64,000 nucleotides of DNA from Leifsonia shinshuensis (GCF_013410375.1 NZ_JACCFL010000001.1:1178001-1242000); one strand, 5' to 3'; shown: positions 7,871 through 17,971, counted from the stretch's first letter. Notes: generated from the letters alone by a model not told the origin. A program made the numbers and translations.

Positions 7871-10501
7871 TCAGCGCGCGCGTCCCCGCGTCAGGATGAG
7901 GTGCGCGACCATCGCCGTCCACCCCGTCTGGTGCGAGGCCCCCAGGCCTTGCCCGGTGTCGCCGTCGAAGTACTCGTAGAAGAGGATGTTGTCCTTCCAG
8001 CGCGGGTCGGCCGAGAGCAGCGGGTAGCGCGCGTCCGACGGCCGCCGCCCGTCCGGGCCGGGGAGGAAGAGCGAGATCAGCCGCCGGGCGAGATCGTCCG
8101 CCGCTTCACCCGGCGTCAGGGAATTGCCCGAGCCGAGCGGGTCCTCGATCCGCACGCCGGTCTCGCCGTGCGACTGGTAGTGCTGGAGCGCCGCGACGAG
8201 CAGGGAGTTGAGCGGGAACCAGACCGGGCCGCGCCAGTTGGAGTTGCCGCCGAACAGGCCGGTCGTCGACTCGGCCGGCTCGTAGTCGACCGACGCCTCC
8301 ACCCCGTCGACCTCGACCGTGAAGGGGTGTTCCCGGTGGTAGGCGGAGACCCCGCGGATGCCGTGGTCGCTGAGCAGCCCGGCCGGGTTGAACACCTGCT
8401 TCAGGATCCGCGCGAGCCGTTCGGGCGAGACGAGCGCGAGCAGGTAGACCTGCTCCGTGCCGATCGTGCGCCGGTGGAACGCCGACCCGAGCTCCGGGTG
8501 CTTCTGGAGGTACTGGTTGAGGATGCGGCGGAACTCCGGCAGCGTCTTCACGCCGGGCTCGTCGTACGCGAGCGAGGCGACCACGGGCACGAGCCCGACG
8601 AGCGAGCGCACCTTCAGCGGGACCTCCCGGCCGTCCGCCAGGTGCAGCACGTCGTAGAAGTAGGCGTCCTCGTCGTCCCACATGCCGGAGTTGTTGGCCG
8701 ACGCGGCGATCCGCAGGAACTGCTCGCCGAACTTCACGGCGACGTCCTCGTAGACGTCGTCCTCGCGCGCCAGCCGCAGCGCGATCTCGAGCAGGTCGAG
8801 CGCGTAGCTCGCCATCCAGCCGGTCGAGTCCGCCTGCTCGATGGTCCCGACCTCGGGGGGCAGGGTCGAGCGGTTCAGCGGCGCGATGTTGTCGAGCCCC
8901 ATGAAGCCGCCCTCGAACAGGTTGTCCTCGTCGGAGTCCTTGCTGTTCGTCCACCAGGTGTAGTTGATGAGGAGCTTGTGCAGGATGCGGGCGAGGAAGG
9001 CGCGGTCCCGGCCGCCGTCGATGAGGAAGACCTGGATCGCCGCCCAGGCGTGCGTGGGCGGGTTCACGTCCGAGAAGTTCCACTCGTAGGCGGGGAGCTG
9101 CCCGTTCGGGTGCATGTACCACTCCCGCAGCAGCAGCACGAGCTGCGCTTTCGCGAACGCGGGATCGATGTGCGCCATCGTGACGCAGTGGAAGGCGAGG
9201 TCCCAGGCCGCGAACCAGGGGTACTCCCACGGGTCGGGCATGAGGATCACGTCGTCCGCGTCGAAGTGCCGCCACTGCCCGTTGCGGACGGCGGCGCGGC
9301 CGGCGGGAGGCGGCGGCCCGGCGGGGTCGCCGTCGAGCCACTTGTCCACGTTGAAGTGGAAGTACTGCTTCGACCAGAGCAGCCCGGCGAAGGCCTGGCG
9401 CAGCACACGCGCCTCGTCCGGGTCGTCCGGGGCGTTCTCCAGCCCGGCGTAGAAGGCGTCCGCCTCCGCCTTGCGCTGCTCGAGGACGCGATCGAAGGCG
9501 CGGCCGAGGTTCTGCGGCCGGGCGGCGTCCGCGCCTCCCGTGAGGCGCACGCGGATCACCCGGGTCTCGCCCGGCCCGAGGGTCACCGTGTGGTGCAGTG
9601 CAGCCTTCGTGCCCACCCGGCCCGGGTTGACGGTGGCGGCGCCGTTCACGACGTGGTCGTCGATCCCGTCCTTGGGGTAGGCGGGGGAGCCGTCCGCGCC
9701 GAACAGGCGGGCGGTGTTGGTCTCGTTGTCGCAGAACAGCGCCTCTGCGTCGCCGTCGGCGGCCAGCGCGAGCGCTCCGGACGGTCCCGACCCGAGCACG
9801 CGGCCGTCCTCGAAGCGCAGCTCCGGCTTCTCGACGTCGTACCCCCACGACCAGGTGTTGCGGTACCAGAGCGTCGGCAGCACGTGCAGCGTGGCCTCCT
9901 CCGGGCCCGCGTTCTCGACCGTGACCCGCATCAGGAGGTCGTGCGGCCCGGCCTTGGCGTAGTCGACGGTGACCACCCAGTAGCGGCCGTCGTCGAAGAC
10001 GCCGGTGTCGGCCAGCTCGTACTCCGGCTCCAGCTTGCTGCGGCGCGCGTTGGTCTCGATCAGGTCCTCGTAGGGGTACGCGGCCTGCGGGTAGTGATAG
10101 CGCCAGGTGTTCCAGGAGTGGGTCGGGGTGCCGTCGAGGTACCACCAGTACTCCTTGACGTCCTCGCCGTGGTTGCCCTGCGGGCCGCTGAGGCCGAACA
10201 TCCGCTCCTTGAGGATCGCATCCTGCCCGTTCCACAGCGACAGGCCGAGGCACCAGTTCTGCTTCAGGTCGGAGAACGCGGCCATGCCGTCCTCGTTCCA
10301 GCGGTAGGCGCGGCTGCGGGCGTGGTCGTGCGGGAAGAAGTCCCAGGCCTCGCCGTCCGCGCTGTAGTCCTCGCGGACGGTGCCCCAGGCGCGCTCGGCG
10401 ACGTACGGCCCCCAGTCGCGCCAGCCCGTCCCGTCGTCCGCCTGGAGGATCCGCTCGCGCTCGGCGCCGCCGGTGGGCTCGGCCGGGTTCACCTGGGTCA
10501 T
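7871..10501 (-). CDS. GH63/MGH1-like glycoside hydrolase (glucosidase)
   Basis: An 876-residue cytoplasmic protein with no signal peptide. It matches the bacterial group related to eukaryotic processing glucosidase I (GH63, alpha-alpha-six barrel). Characteristic stretches are [30 protein letters not shown] at the N-terminus, written here only as landmarks at about residues 39-70, WYRNTWSWG in the beta-rich domain, and [19 protein letters not shown] and [11 protein letters not shown] in the barrel. The bacterial proteins are thought to act on alpha-glucosides such as glucosylglycerate- or mannosylglycerate-type compounds; the substrate here is unknown. It is a single gene flanked by a diverged stem-loop repeat at its 3' end. 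I did not assign the catalytic acids. Confidence 0.85.
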   Translation of the reverse strand: MTQVNPAEPTGGAERERILQADDGTGWRDWGPYVAERAWGTVREDYSADGEAWDFFPHDHARSRAYRWNEDGMAAFSDLKQNWCLGLSLWNGQDAILKERMFGLSGPQGNHGEDVKEYWWYLDGTPTHSWNTWRYHYPQAAYPYEDLIETNARRSKLEPEYELADTGVFDDGRYWVVTVDYAKAGPHDLLMRVTVENAGPEEATLHVLPTLWYRNTWSWGYDVEKPELRFEDGRVLGSGPSGALALAADGDAEALFCDNETNTARLFGADGSPAYPKDGIDDHVVNGAATVNPGRVGTKAALHHTVTLGPGETRVIRVRLTGGADAARPQNLGRAFDRVLEQRKAEADAFYAGLENAPDDPDEARVLRQAFAGLLWSKQYFHFNVDKWLDGDPAGPPPPAGRAAVRNGQWRHFDADDVILMPDPWEYPWFAAWDLAFHCVTMAHIDPAFAKAQLVLLLREWYMHPNGQLPAYEWNFSDVNPPTHAWAAIQVFLIDGGRDRAFLARILHKLLINYTWWTNSKDSDEDNLFEGGFMGLDNIAPLNRSTLPPEVGTIEQADSTGWMASYALDLLEIALRLAREDDVYEDVAVKFGEQFLRIAASANNSGMWDDEDAYFYDVLHLADGREVPLKVRSLVGLVPVVASLAYDEPGVKTLPEFRRILNQYLQKHPELGSAFHRRTIGTEQVYLLALVSPERLARILKQVFNPAGLLSDHGIRGVSAYHREHPFTVEVDGVEASVDYEPAESTTGLFGGNSNWRGPVWFPLNSLLVAALQHYQSHGETGVRIEDPLGSGNSLTPGEAADDLARRLISLFLPGPDGRRPSDARYPLLSADPRWKDNILFYEYFDGDTGQGLGASHQTGWTAMVAHLILTRGRAR

Positions 10502-10607
10502 GGTGCCATTCTCGATGGTCGGCGCGACGGCGGTCCAGCACCGGCGCGCGGAGGGAGCGCCAGCGGCCCGGCGTCTCCGCGGCGCAGGTTCTCAGTGGCC
10601 CCGGTTC

Positions 10608-11540
10608 TCAGCGCCCGAGGGTCTCGCGCGGGTACTCGCCGTACTCCGCCCGGTAGGCGGCGGCGAAGCGCGGCACGTGCGCGAAGCCCCAGCGGTGGGC
10701 GATCGCCGTGACCGTCTCGCGGTGCACGACGTCCGCGGCGAGGAGGTCGGCGCGCGCCGCGCTGAGCCGCAGCCGGCGGAGGTACTGCGTCGGCGACATC
10801 CCGACGATGCGGTGGAACGCGTCCTGGAGCCCGCGCGGCGAGAGCCGGGCGGCCGCGGCGATGTCGCTCAGCCCGATCGGCTCGGCCAGGTGCTCCTCCA
10901 TGTAGGCGACGGCCCGGCGGATCGTGGCCGGCACGGCGACTGAGCCCTCGTGGACCGGGGGGAGGTCGAGGGTGTCGTTGGGGAAGTCCGCGAGGAGCGC
11001 GGCCGCGACCATGCGGAACAGGCCGTCGCGGATCAGATCGTTCTCGAAGGCGCCCGGCTCGCCGCCCGGCCCGCGCACGTGCGCGGCGACGATCGTCCAG
11101 TCGCGGGCGTGCTCGGCGTCGAGCGGCGCGCTGCCGGTGAAGCGCACCCGGAGGCCCGGCCGGTCGAAGTGCTGCCGGGCGAGCTCGTCGAGAGCGGCCA
11201 CGTCGACCTGGACGGCGTCGCCGCGCGACTCGTGCTCCCAGCTGGACTCGATCCGGCCGAGCGGGAACAGGAACGGCCCGCTCGTGTCGAGCTGCTCCCG
11301 GCCGGCCCGGACGACCGTCGGCGTGGAGAGCTCGCAGATGGTGTAGGCCGTCATCGGGTCGGCGACGCCGCGGCCCGTGCAGACCAGGTCCAGCCGGTCG
11401 ACGGACAGCCGTTCGTCGCCGACATGGTTCAGGGAGAAGGAGAACGGGGCGTCGTCGTCCGCCCGGGTGAAGTCGAAGCCGGGCTGCAGGCCGCGGATGA
11501 CCTCGAGCGCCACGTCGGGCTCCCGCGAGGTCATCGACAT
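10608..11540 (-). CDS. AraC family transcriptional regulator
   Basis: About 310 residues. An N-terminal cupin-like sensing half is followed by a C-terminal double helix-turn-helix (first helix around DIAAAARLSPRGLQDAF, second around VTAIAHRWGFAHVPRFAAAYR, ending in the usual GEYPRETL). The layout is that of activators with an AraC_binding_2 type domain. The start is uncertain: ATG 11540 or 11534, with a GTG at 11555 also open. It is a single gene, and neither neighbour is an obvious target. Confidence 0.82.
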   Translation of the reverse strand: MSMTSREPDVALEVIRGLQPGFDFTRADDDAPFSFSLNHVGDERLSVDRLDLVCTGRGVADPMTAYTICELSTPTVVRAGREQLDTSGPFLFPLGRIESSWEHESRGDAVQVDVAALDELARQHFDRPGLRVRFTGSAPLDAEHARDWTIVAAHVRGPGGEPGAFENDLIRDGLFRMVAAALLADFPNDTLDLPPVHEGSVAVPATIRRAVAYMEEHLAEPIGLSDIAAAARLSPRGLQDAFHRIVGMSPTQYLRRLRLSAARADLLAADVVHRETVTAIAHRWGFAHVPRFAAAYRAEYGEYPRETLGR

Positions 11541-11602
11541 CCTCGTCACCGCCACGGCATGAACGGTAGGCGCGTGCTGCGCCGGATGGTAGGGGGTGCT
11601 GT

Positions 11603-12118
11603 CTACCGGTGCTGGGCGCGCTGGTCCTGCGCGGCGGCGAGGTCGTCGACCGCCCGCTGGGTGAGCGCGATCGACTCCTCCTGGTAGCGGGCCAGGAAGG
11701 CCAGCTGCTCGGTGGTCAGCGACTCGTGGAGCCGCTGGAACGCCTCCCCGATCGACTGGTACACGTTCGGCCCGGACTGCAGGGCGGCGTAGTCGGCGCT
11801 GATCAGCACCCGCCGGCGGTCGGCCGGGTCGTTCTCCCGGCCCGCGAATCCGCGCGCGATGAGCCGGTCGGCGATGCCGGTCACCGCACCGGAGGTCAGG
11901 TTGAGCGCGGCGCCGAGCTGGCCGGCCGTCTGGGGGCCGTTCCGCACCAGGAGGTCGAGCGCCTTCATGTCGCTCACGCCGAGGCCGTAGCTCGCGGCCG
12001 CCCGCTGCTGGAACAGGGCGGTCAGGCTCGCCGACTGCGCGCCCAGGTCGGTCAGCCGCGCGATCAGCTCGGCGCGTCGGGGCTCACTCGAATCCACCCT
12101 TGCAATCCTCTCAGTCAC
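11603..12118 (-). CDS. MarR family transcriptional regulator
   Basis: 171 residues with a winged helix in the middle: LGVSDMKALDLLVRNGPQ, LGAALNLTSGAVTGIADRL and the wing RENDPADRRRVLI. Long helices at both ends form the dimer interface. The start is GTG 12118; GTG 12097 has a better GAGAGG ribosome binding site and may be the real one. Two 13-base inverted repeats lie directly upstream, between this gene and the divergent alpha/beta hydrolase, so it probably represses both. Confidence 0.87.
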   Translation of the reverse strand: MTERIARVDSSEPRRAELIARLTDLGAQSASLTALFQQRAAASYGLGVSDMKALDLLVRNGPQTAGQLGAALNLTSGAVTGIADRLIARGFAGRENDPADRRRVLISADYAALQSGPNVYQSIGEAFQRLHESLTTEQLAFLARYQEESIALTQRAVDDLAAAQDQRAQHR

Positions 12119-12125
12119 TCATTAT

Positions 12126-12155
12126 CTTAGTGACTAAGTTATCTTAGCCACTAAG
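12126..12155. promoter_or_regulatory. Tandem MarR operators (CTTAG-N3-CTAAG twice)
   Basis: CTTAGTGACTAAG (12126-12138) is an inverted repeat around one base. CTTAGCCACTAAG (12143-12155) repeats it 17 bases on, roughly one and a half helical turns. They lie between the MarR gene and the divergent hydrolase, overlapping where both promoters should be. Confidence 0.65.
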
Positions 12156-12209
12156 GCAAACCTACCGCCAGGCCGCGAGGCCGGCGAAATCAGAGAGGAA
12201 GGGCATCCG

Positions 12210-13118
12210 ATGTCCCGCACCGTCAGCACCGCACCGTCCACCGATCAGCTCACCTCGCACCTGGTGTCCTCCGAGGATGGCACGCCGATCGAGTACTTCA
12301 GCACCGGCACGGGGCCCGGCCTCGTGATCGTCCACGGAACCATGCAGTCGGCGGCCAGCCAGGGCGAGCTCGCCGCGGCCCTCGCCGGCACGTTCACCGT
12401 CCACCTGGTCAACCGCCGCGGCCGTGGCCGCAGCGGCGCGTACCCCGCACTCGACCGCTACGACCTGGCCGTGGACGTCGCCGACGTCGCCGCCGTCGTT
12501 GCGGCGACGGGCTCGACGGCCGTCCTGGGCATCAGCTCCGGCGGCATCATCGCCGCGGAGGTCGCGCTCGCGCACCCCGGGCTGGCGGTGGTCCTCTTCG
12601 AGCCCGCGCTCGTCGCCGACGGCTCCCTCGACCTCGACGCGTTCCTCCGCCGCTTCGAGCCGGAAGCGGCCCGCGGCGACGTCCCCGCCTACATGGTCAC
12701 GGCCCTGCTCGGCACGCAGATGGGACCGGGCTTCCTGCGCTTCTTCCCGCGCCGGATGCTGGAGTCGAGCACGCGGAAGATGCTGGCGAAGGACGCGGGG
12801 GCGCTCCCGGCCGGCGGCGCCACGATGGGTGAGCTCGCGGCTGCTGTGCCTTACGACATGCGGATCGTGGCCCAGCGCGCCGACCGCATCGCGGACTACG
12901 CGGCGATCCGCGGCCCGGTGCTGCTGCTCACGGCGGAGAAGTCGCCGGCCTACCTGCGGCACGCGGTGACGCGGCTGGGGGAGTTGCTGCCGGGAGCGCG
13001 GGTCGCCACGATCCCGGGTACGGGGCATTCGGCGACGCAGAACCGGAAGGACGGCGGGAAGCCGGAGGTGGTGGCGGCGCTGGTGCAGGAGGGGCTGGAC
13101 GCGCTGCAGGCCCGCTGA
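12210..13118 (+). CDS. Alpha/beta hydrolase
   Basis: 302 residues with the alpha/beta hydrolase fold. The oxyanion HGTMQS follows strand 3 (VIVHGT), the nucleophile elbow is GISSGG with Ser as nucleophile, and the catalytic His is in GTGHSATQN near the C-terminus. The best match is to esterase/lactonase-like proteins of unknown substrate. A GAGAGGAAGG ribosome binding site precedes the ATG. It is divergent from the MarR gene with paired operators between them, so it is probably induced by a phenolic or other MarR ligand that it may detoxify. Confidence 0.83.
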   Translation: MSRTVSTAPSTDQLTSHLVSSEDGTPIEYFSTGTGPGLVIVHGTMQSAASQGELAAALAGTFTVHLVNRRGRGRSGAYPALDRYDLAVDVADVAAVVAATGSTAVLGISSGGIIAAEVALAHPGLAVVLFEPALVADGSLDLDAFLRRFEPEAARGDVPAYMVTALLGTQMGPGFLRFFPRRMLESSTRKMLAKDAGALPAGGATMGELAAAVPYDMRIVAQRADRIADYAAIRGPVLLLTAEKSPAYLRHAVTRLGELLPGARVATIPGTGHSATQNRKDGGKPEVVAALVQEGLDALQAR

Positions 13119-13289
13119 GCCCGGCGGCTACCCGCCCTTCCGCCCCCTCGCAACCCCCTTAACGCCCTCACCCCGTGGCGTACCGTCACGCTCCGAAGTC
13201 CTCCACTCGGGGGCACGGGGACGACGCGCACGGGAGCGGTATTCGGGATGCGCTCGCGCCCGACATCTCACAGGAAGCAACGCAGAACC

Positions 13290-13871
13290 ATGAGAACCAG
13301 AAGCAAGCTGGCATCCATTGCACTGACCGCCGCGCTCTCGGGAGCGTTCGTCGTCGGCGGGGTGAGCGCGGCCCAGGCGGCCCCGGCGCCCACCCACGCC
13401 GCAGCGGCCTCGCACGCGGCGCGCGCAACCGCCGCCCCGGTGGCGATCAACCAGGTCCTGCCCGACGGCAGCACCCTGGCGGGAACCTTCACGCTGACCC
13501 GGTTCGTCGACCAGGGCGGCCAGCTGGTCGCCCAGGGCGTGTTCAACGGAACGCTGACCTCCGCGACCGGTGCGGTCACCCCGCTCACGAATGTCGCGGG
13601 CAGCAGCGTCGTGACCAACGCGGCCAACAGCGCCGCCGCGGCCGCCACGCCCACGGCCTGCAACGTGCTGAGCCTCACGCTCGGCCCGCTGCACCTGAAC
13701 GTCCTCGGCCTGGTGGTCGACCTCAACCAGGTGAACCTCAACATCACGGCCCAGCCGGGCAACGGCAACCTCCTCGGCAACCTGCTCTGCAGCGTGGCGG
13801 GACTGCTCGACAACGGCAAGGCCCTGAACGGCCTGACCAACCTGCTGAACCACCTCATCGGCGCGCTCTGA
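13290..13871 (+). CDS. Small secreted protein of unknown function
   Basis: 193 residues. The start at ATG 13290 gives a clear Sec signal peptide (MRTRSKLASIALTAALSGAF, then VSAAQAAPA with cleavage after AQA at about residue 35). The mature protein is rich in Ala, Thr, Leu and Asn, has two Cys, and includes a Leu/Asn-rich segment LGPLHLNVLGLVVDLNQVNL followed by NLLGNLLCSVAGLL. Comparable proteins occur widely in actinobacteria but have no assigned role. It is a single gene with a strong terminator 15 bases after the stop. An in-frame upstream start at 13248 would spoil the signal peptide. Confidence 0.75.
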   Translation: MRTRSKLASIALTAALSGAFVVGGVSAAQAAPAPTHAAAASHAARATAAPVAINQVLPDGSTLAGTFTLTRFVDQGGQLVAQGVFNGTLTSATGAVTPLTNVAGSSVVTNAANSAAAAATPTACNVLSLTLGPLHLNVLGLVVDLNQVNLNITAQPGNGNLLGNLLCSVAGLLDNGKALNGLTNLLNHLIGAL

Positions 13872-13885
13872 TCCACGGCATGACA

Positions 13886-13919
13886 GAACGGGCCCGGCCG
13901 GCGACGGCCGGGCCCGTTC
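13886..13919 (+). terminator. Rho-independent-like hairpin after the secreted-protein gene
   Basis: GAACGGGCCCGGCC (13886-13899) pairs exactly with GGCCGGGCCCGTTC (13906-13919) around a 6-base loop, giving a 14-base stem. A short TCCGT follows rather than a U-tract. Confidence 0.75.
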
Positions 13920-14035
13920 CGTCGCGCGCGGAGCATTCATCGCCGCTGGCACTGAATCCCAGAACCAACCACTGTTGGCTTCGCTGAATGCCTCCTGCCT
14001 ACGATCGAACCGACCTCCGCTCGAAAGGAACGACA

Positions 14036-15046
14036 GTGCAGTTCAGGTACCTCGGCAACTCCGGTTTCAAGATCTCCGAGATCACGTACGGAAACTGGCT
14101 GACCCACGGCTCGCAGATCGAGAACGACACCGCGGCCGCGTGCGTCCGCGCCGCCCTCGACGCCGGGATCACCACCTTCGACACCGCCGACGTCTACGCC
14201 AACACCGCGGCGGAGACCGTGCTCGGCGAGACCCTGAAGGGGGAGCGCCGCCAGTCGCTGGAGATCTTCACCAACGTGTTCGGGCCGACCGGTCCCAAGG
14301 GGCACAACGACGTCGGGCTGTCCCGCAAGCACATCCTGGAGTCCATCGACGGGTCGCTGTCGCGGCTGCAGACCGACTACGTCGACCTGTACCAGGCGCA
14401 CCGCTTCGACTTCTTCACGCCGCTGGAGGAGACCATGCAGGCCTTCGCCGACATCGTGCGGCAAGGCAAGGCGCTCTACATCGGCGTCAGCGAGTGGACC
14501 GCCGACCAGCTCCGCGCCGGGCACGCGCTCGCGAAGGACCTCGGCTTCCAGCTCATCTCCAACCAGCCCGAGTACTCGGCGCTGTGGCGGGTCATCGAGG
14601 CGGAGGTCGTGCCGACCTCCAAGGAGCTCGGCATCTCGCAGATCGTCTGGTCGCCGGTGGCGCAGGGCGTGCTCAGCGGCAAGTACAAGCCGGGCGCCCC
14701 GCTGCCCGAGGGCAGCCGCGCGACGGACGAGAAGGGCGGCGCCGGCGCGGTCAAGCGCTGGCTGACCGACGACGTCCTCACCCGCGTCCAGCAGCTCACC
14801 CCGATCGCGCAGGAGCTCGGGCTCACGCCCGCGCAGCTCGCCGTGGCCTGGGTGCTGCAGAACGACAACGTGGCCACCGCGATCATCGGCGCCTCCCGCC
14901 CCGAGCAGGTGGTCGAGAACGTGAAGGCGTCCGGCGTCACAATCCCGGCGGAGCTGCTCGGCCGCATCGACGAGGTGCTCGGCGGCGCCGTCGAGCGCGA
15001 CGCGTCGCACACGGCGACGCGCTCGCCGCAGCACCGCGAGGCCTGA
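14036..15046 (+). CDS. Aldo/keto reductase, Kv-beta/YghZ-like (AKR6-type) family
   Basis: 336 residues, a TIM-barrel NADPH oxidoreductase. The family signature DTADVY carries Asp49 and Tyr54 of the catalytic set, GLSRKHILES and YVDLYQAHR follow, and the cofactor loop GASRPEQVVENV is near the end. The expected catalytic Lys in the ITTK/LTK motif appears as Asn80 (IFTNVFG). This may reduce or change activity. GTG 14036 is chosen because AAAGGA lies six bases upstream. It is a single gene ending at an exact copy of the dispersed palindrome. Confidence 0.87.
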   Translation: MQFRYLGNSGFKISEITYGNWLTHGSQIENDTAAACVRAALDAGITTFDTADVYANTAAETVLGETLKGERRQSLEIFTNVFGPTGPKGHNDVGLSRKHILESIDGSLSRLQTDYVDLYQAHRFDFFTPLEETMQAFADIVRQGKALYIGVSEWTADQLRAGHALAKDLGFQLISNQPEYSALWRVIEAEVVPTSKELGISQIVWSPVAQGVLSGKYKPGAPLPEGSRATDEKGGAGAVKRWLTDDVLTRVQQLTPIAQELGLTPAQLAVAWVLQNDNVATAIIGASRPEQVVENVKASGVTIPAELLGRIDEVLGGAVERDASHTATRSPQHREA

Positions 15047-15056
15047 CCCCTCGCAC

Positions 15057-15109
15057 ATTCGTGCCGAATGTCGACTCTCGCGCGGCGAAAGTCGACATTC
15101 GGCACGAAT
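15057..15109. repeat. Dispersed palindromic repeat, copy 1 (convergent junction)
   Basis: Arms 15057-15076 and 15090-15109 are perfect 20-base reverse complements (ATTCGTGCCGAATGTCGACT) around a 13-base loop. It fills the gap between the convergent aldo/keto reductase and polyamine permease genes. The arms are identical to those at 21547-21599. It probably works as a bidirectional terminator. Confidence 0.8.
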
Positions 15110-15118
15110 CGTGTGCGG

Positions 15119-15934
15119 TCAGACGCGACTCGTGACCGAGTCGCCCGCGAGGCGCTGCGAGATCCACACCGGGATGATGGCGAGGATCGTCAGCACGGCC
15201 GCGACCACGTTCACGACCGGCGCCTGGTTGGGGCGGAACAGGTTCTGGAAGATCCAGATCGGCAGGGTCTGCACCGCCGGCCCCGCCGTGAATGTCGTCA
15301 CGACGATCTCATCGAAGCTGAGCGCGAACGCCAGCAGGACGCCGGCCGCGAGCGCCCCGCGCACCTGCGGCAGCGTCACCCAGAGGAACGTCTGCCAGCC
15401 GCGGGCGCCGAGGTCGCCGGAGGCCTCCTCCAGCGAGGTGCCCATCCGGCGCAGCCGGGCCTGCACGTTGTTGTAGACGATGACGATGCAGAACGTGGCG
15501 TGGCCGATGATGACGGTCGCCATCCCGAGGGTCACGCCGAGCGGCCCGAGCACCGTGGTGAACGTCGACGCCAGCGCGATGCCGGTGACGATGCCCGGGA
15601 GGGTGATCGGCAGCACGACCAGGAAGTTGATGCTCTGCCGGCCGAAGAAACGGAACCGCTGCACCGCGAACGCCGCCATCGTCCCGAGCACCAGCGCGAT
15701 CGCCGACGCGCAGAGCCCGGCGATCACCGAAGTCGCGAGGGCGTCCGCCGCGCCCCGCGACTGGAACGCGTCCACCCACCACTGCAGCGTGAAGCCGGGC
15801 GGAGGGAACGAGAACGTCCGCGAGCTGTTGAACGAGTTGAGCACGATCAGCAGCAGCGGAACGTACAGGATGACGAGGCCGACCAGCATGCAGAGGCCGA
15901 CGACGATGCGCGCGGGGGTCGAGAGCAGCTTCAC
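15119..15934 (-). CDS. ABC transporter permease, spermidine/putrescine type (PotC-like)
   Basis: 271 residues with six hydrophobic helices and the inner-membrane permease EAA loop (LEEASGDLGARGWQTFLWVT, the contact site for the ATPase). The tail matches PotC-type permeases. The GTG at 15934 overlaps the stop of the upstream permease (GTGA). It is the last of four genes, ATPase-binding protein-permease-permease, and ends at the palindrome at 15057-15109. Confidence 0.88.
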   Translation of the reverse strand: MKLLSTPARIVVGLCMLVGLVILYVPLLLIVLNSFNSSRTFSFPPPGFTLQWWVDAFQSRGAADALATSVIAGLCASAIALVLGTMAAFAVQRFRFFGRQSINFLVVLPITLPGIVTGIALASTFTTVLGPLGVTLGMATVIIGHATFCIVIVYNNVQARLRRMGTSLEEASGDLGARGWQTFLWVTLPQVRGALAAGVLLAFALSFDEIVVTTFTAGPAVQTLPIWIFQNLFRPNQAPVVNVVAAVLTILAIIPVWISQRLAGDSVTSRV

Positions 15935-16749
15935 ACGTTCTCCAATGCGCCGGTGCGGCGGACCGCGAGCAGGTAGAGCACGACCGCGACGAGCGGGATC
16001 ACCGACAGTGCCGCCGCCAGCGGCTGGTTGTTCGCCGTCACCAGCTGCCCGTAGATCAGGTTCGCGAGCAGCTGCGTCTTGCCTCCGACGATCCCCACGG
16101 CGATGTAGTCGCCGAAGCTCAGCGCGAAGGTGAAGATCGACCCGGCGACGATCGCCGGGAACACCAGCGGGAAGGCGACCGTCCTGATCGTGCGCCAGGT
16201 CGACGCGCCCAGGTCGTAGCTGGCCTCGAACAGCGAGTCGGGCACGCGGTCGAAGCCGGCGTAGACCGGGATGATCATGTACGGCAGCCACAGGTACGCC
16301 AACGTCATGATCGTGGCGGGGAGGCCGAAGCCGGGCGCCCAGCCGCCGGTCGCGACCGCGATCGGGCCGCCCGGCTCCACGAGGATGCGCCATGCGTACG
16401 CCTTGACCAGGTAGCTGGCCCAGAGCGGCGTCGTCACCGCCACCAGGTAGAGGGCGCGCCGGCTCGGCCGGGCCACCTTCGCCATGAACAGCGCCATCGG
16501 GAAGGCGACCACGGCGTCGATCAGCGTCACCCCCAGCGCCACGAGCAGCGTCCGCAGCGCGACCGTCCCGTACAGCGGGTCGGTGAACAGCGTCGCGTAG
16601 TTCTCGAGCGTGAAGGTCGGTTCGACCGCGCCCGTGAACCCGTTCACCGTCCAGAACGACGAGACCAGGAGGACGGCGATCGAGCCCAGGTAGATGACGA
16701 CGAGCCAGAGCAGGGGCGGCCCGAGCAGGAGGCCCAGCCGGGCCTTCAT
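15931..16749 (-). CDS. ABC transporter permease, spermidine/putrescine type (PotB-like)
   Basis: 272 residues, six predicted helices, beginning MKARLGLLLGPPLLWLVVIY. The EAA-type coupling motif is LFEASYDLGASTWRTIRTVAFP. Its partner permease follows with a 4-base overlap, and the binding-protein gene ends 13 bases upstream, so it sits in one operon. Together the two permeases form the heterodimeric channel of the importer. Confidence 0.88.
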   Translation of the reverse strand: MKARLGLLLGPPLLWLVVIYLGSIAVLLVSSFWTVNGFTGAVEPTFTLENYATLFTDPLYGTVALRTLLVALGVTLIDAVVAFPMALFMAKVARPSRRALYLVAVTTPLWASYLVKAYAWRILVEPGGPIAVATGGWAPGFGLPATIMTLAYLWLPYMIIPVYAGFDRVPDSLFEASYDLGASTWRTIRTVAFPLVFPAIVAGSIFTFALSFGDYIAVGIVGGKTQLLANLIYGQLVTANNQPLAAALSVIPLVAVVLYLLAVRRTGALENV

Positions 16750-16762
16750 GCCCGGACTCCGG

Positions 16763-17971
16763 TCAGCCCTTGATCTGCTGCCACTTGGTCACCCACTCGC
16801 TATAGGCGGTGCAGTCGTTGCCGCTGCCGTCGACGCACTTGGTCTGCGGGGTGGTCCAGTAGTGGATCTTGGACGCGTAGCCCGCGTCGAGCGCGTGGTA
16901 CGTGTCGCAGAAGGTCGGGTCCTGGGTCTGCTCGCACGCCTTGGTCTGAGCCGGGGCCTCGCCGAACCACTCGGCGACCTCGGCGTTCACCTTCGGGGAG
17001 GTGATCCAGTTCATCCACTGGTACATGCAGTTCGGGTGCTTCGCCTTGGCCGCGATCATCCAGGTGTCCGACCAGCCGGTCGAGCCCTCCTTCGGGACGG
17101 TGGTGCCGACCTGGACCTTGCCGTCGCTCTGGATGAGGTTCGCGATGACCTGCCACGACGTGCCGACGACGCTGCTGCCGGACTCGAACGACTGCACGGA
17201 CTTGGTGTAGTCCGACCAGTACTCGCCGATGGAGGTCTTCTGCTTCTTCAGCAGCGAGACCGCCGCGTCGAGCTGCTTCTCGGTGAGCGAGTACGGGTCC
17301 TTGATCCCGAGCGACGGGTCGTGCGCCTTCAGGTACAGCGCGGCGTCCGCGATGTAGATCGGGGAGTCGTAGGCCGTGACCTTGCCGGCGTACTTGGAGG
17401 CGTCGTCGAAGACGGCCGACCAGGAGTCCGGCGCCGGGGTGACGGTGGACTTGTTGTACATCAGCACGTTGGCGCCCCAGCCGTGCGGGATGCCATACAT
17501 CTGGCCGTCGACGGAGTTCCAGGCCTTGTTCTTGAGGAACGAGGAGATGGTCGTGTAGTTCGGCACCAGCTTCGTGTTGACCGGCGCGACCTGACCGCCG
17601 TAGACCAGGCGGAGGGTGGCGTCGCCGGAAGCCGAGACGCCGTCGTAGTCGCCGGTGCGCATGAGCTGCACCATCTCGTCGGAGGTGCCGGCGACCTTGG
17701 CGTTGACTTTGCAACCGGTGTTCTGCGCGAACGGGGTCACCCAGTTGACCTTCGGATCGTTGGAGCCGTCCTCGGCGTAGCCCGCCCAGACGATGAGGTT
17801 GAGCTGGCCCTCGTTGGTCCCGAGCTTCTTCGCCATCGGGACGTTCGGCACCGAGCCGGCCGAGCCGCCGGTGGAGCCGCCGCCGGAACAGGCCGCGAGC
17901 ACCAGGAGGGCGGCGGAGACGGCCGCTGCTGCGGCCGCCGAGCGCGCCACGCGCTTCGTTGCACGGATCAT
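16763..17971 (-). CDS. Spermidine/putrescine-type substrate-binding lipoprotein (PotD-like)
   Basis: 402 residues. A lipoprotein signal peptide ends in LVLAAC with the lipidated Cys at residue 28, followed by a Gly/Ser linker. The mature part begins [13 protein letters not shown] and contains [14 protein letters not shown] and [11 protein letters not shown], typical of the PotD/PotF binding-protein group. The several Cys residues near the C-terminus ([39 protein letters not shown]) probably form disulfides. Its ATG overlaps the ATPase stop (ATGA). The ligand could be a polyamine or a related compound such as an opine or GABA. Confidence 0.87.
   Translation of the reverse strand: MIRATKRVARSAAAAAAVSAALLVLAACSGGGSTGGSAGSVPNVPMAKKLGTNEGQLNLIVWAGYAEDGSNDPKVNWVTPFAQNTGCKVNAKVAGTSDEMVQLMRTGDYDGVSASGDATLRLVYGGQVAPVNTKLVPNYTTISSFLKNKAWNSVDGQMYGIPHGWGANVLMYNKSTVTPAPDSWSAVFDDASKYAGKVTAYDSPIYIADAALYLKAHDPSLGIKDPYSLTEKQLDAAVSLLKKQKTSIGEYWSDYTKSVQSFESGSSVVGTSWQVIANLIQSDGKVQVGTTVPKEGSTGWSDTWMIAAKAKHPNCMYQWMNWITSPKVNAEVAEWFGEAPAQTKACEQTQDPTFCDTYHALDAGYASKIHYWTTPQTKCVDGSGNDCTAYSEWVTKWQQIKG

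Noticed and set aside
7871..10711. Very long plus-strand frame (936 codons) opposite the GH63-like gene
   Set aside because: Low-complexity Arg/Val/Gly composition and no start signal; shadow of the real minus-strand gene.
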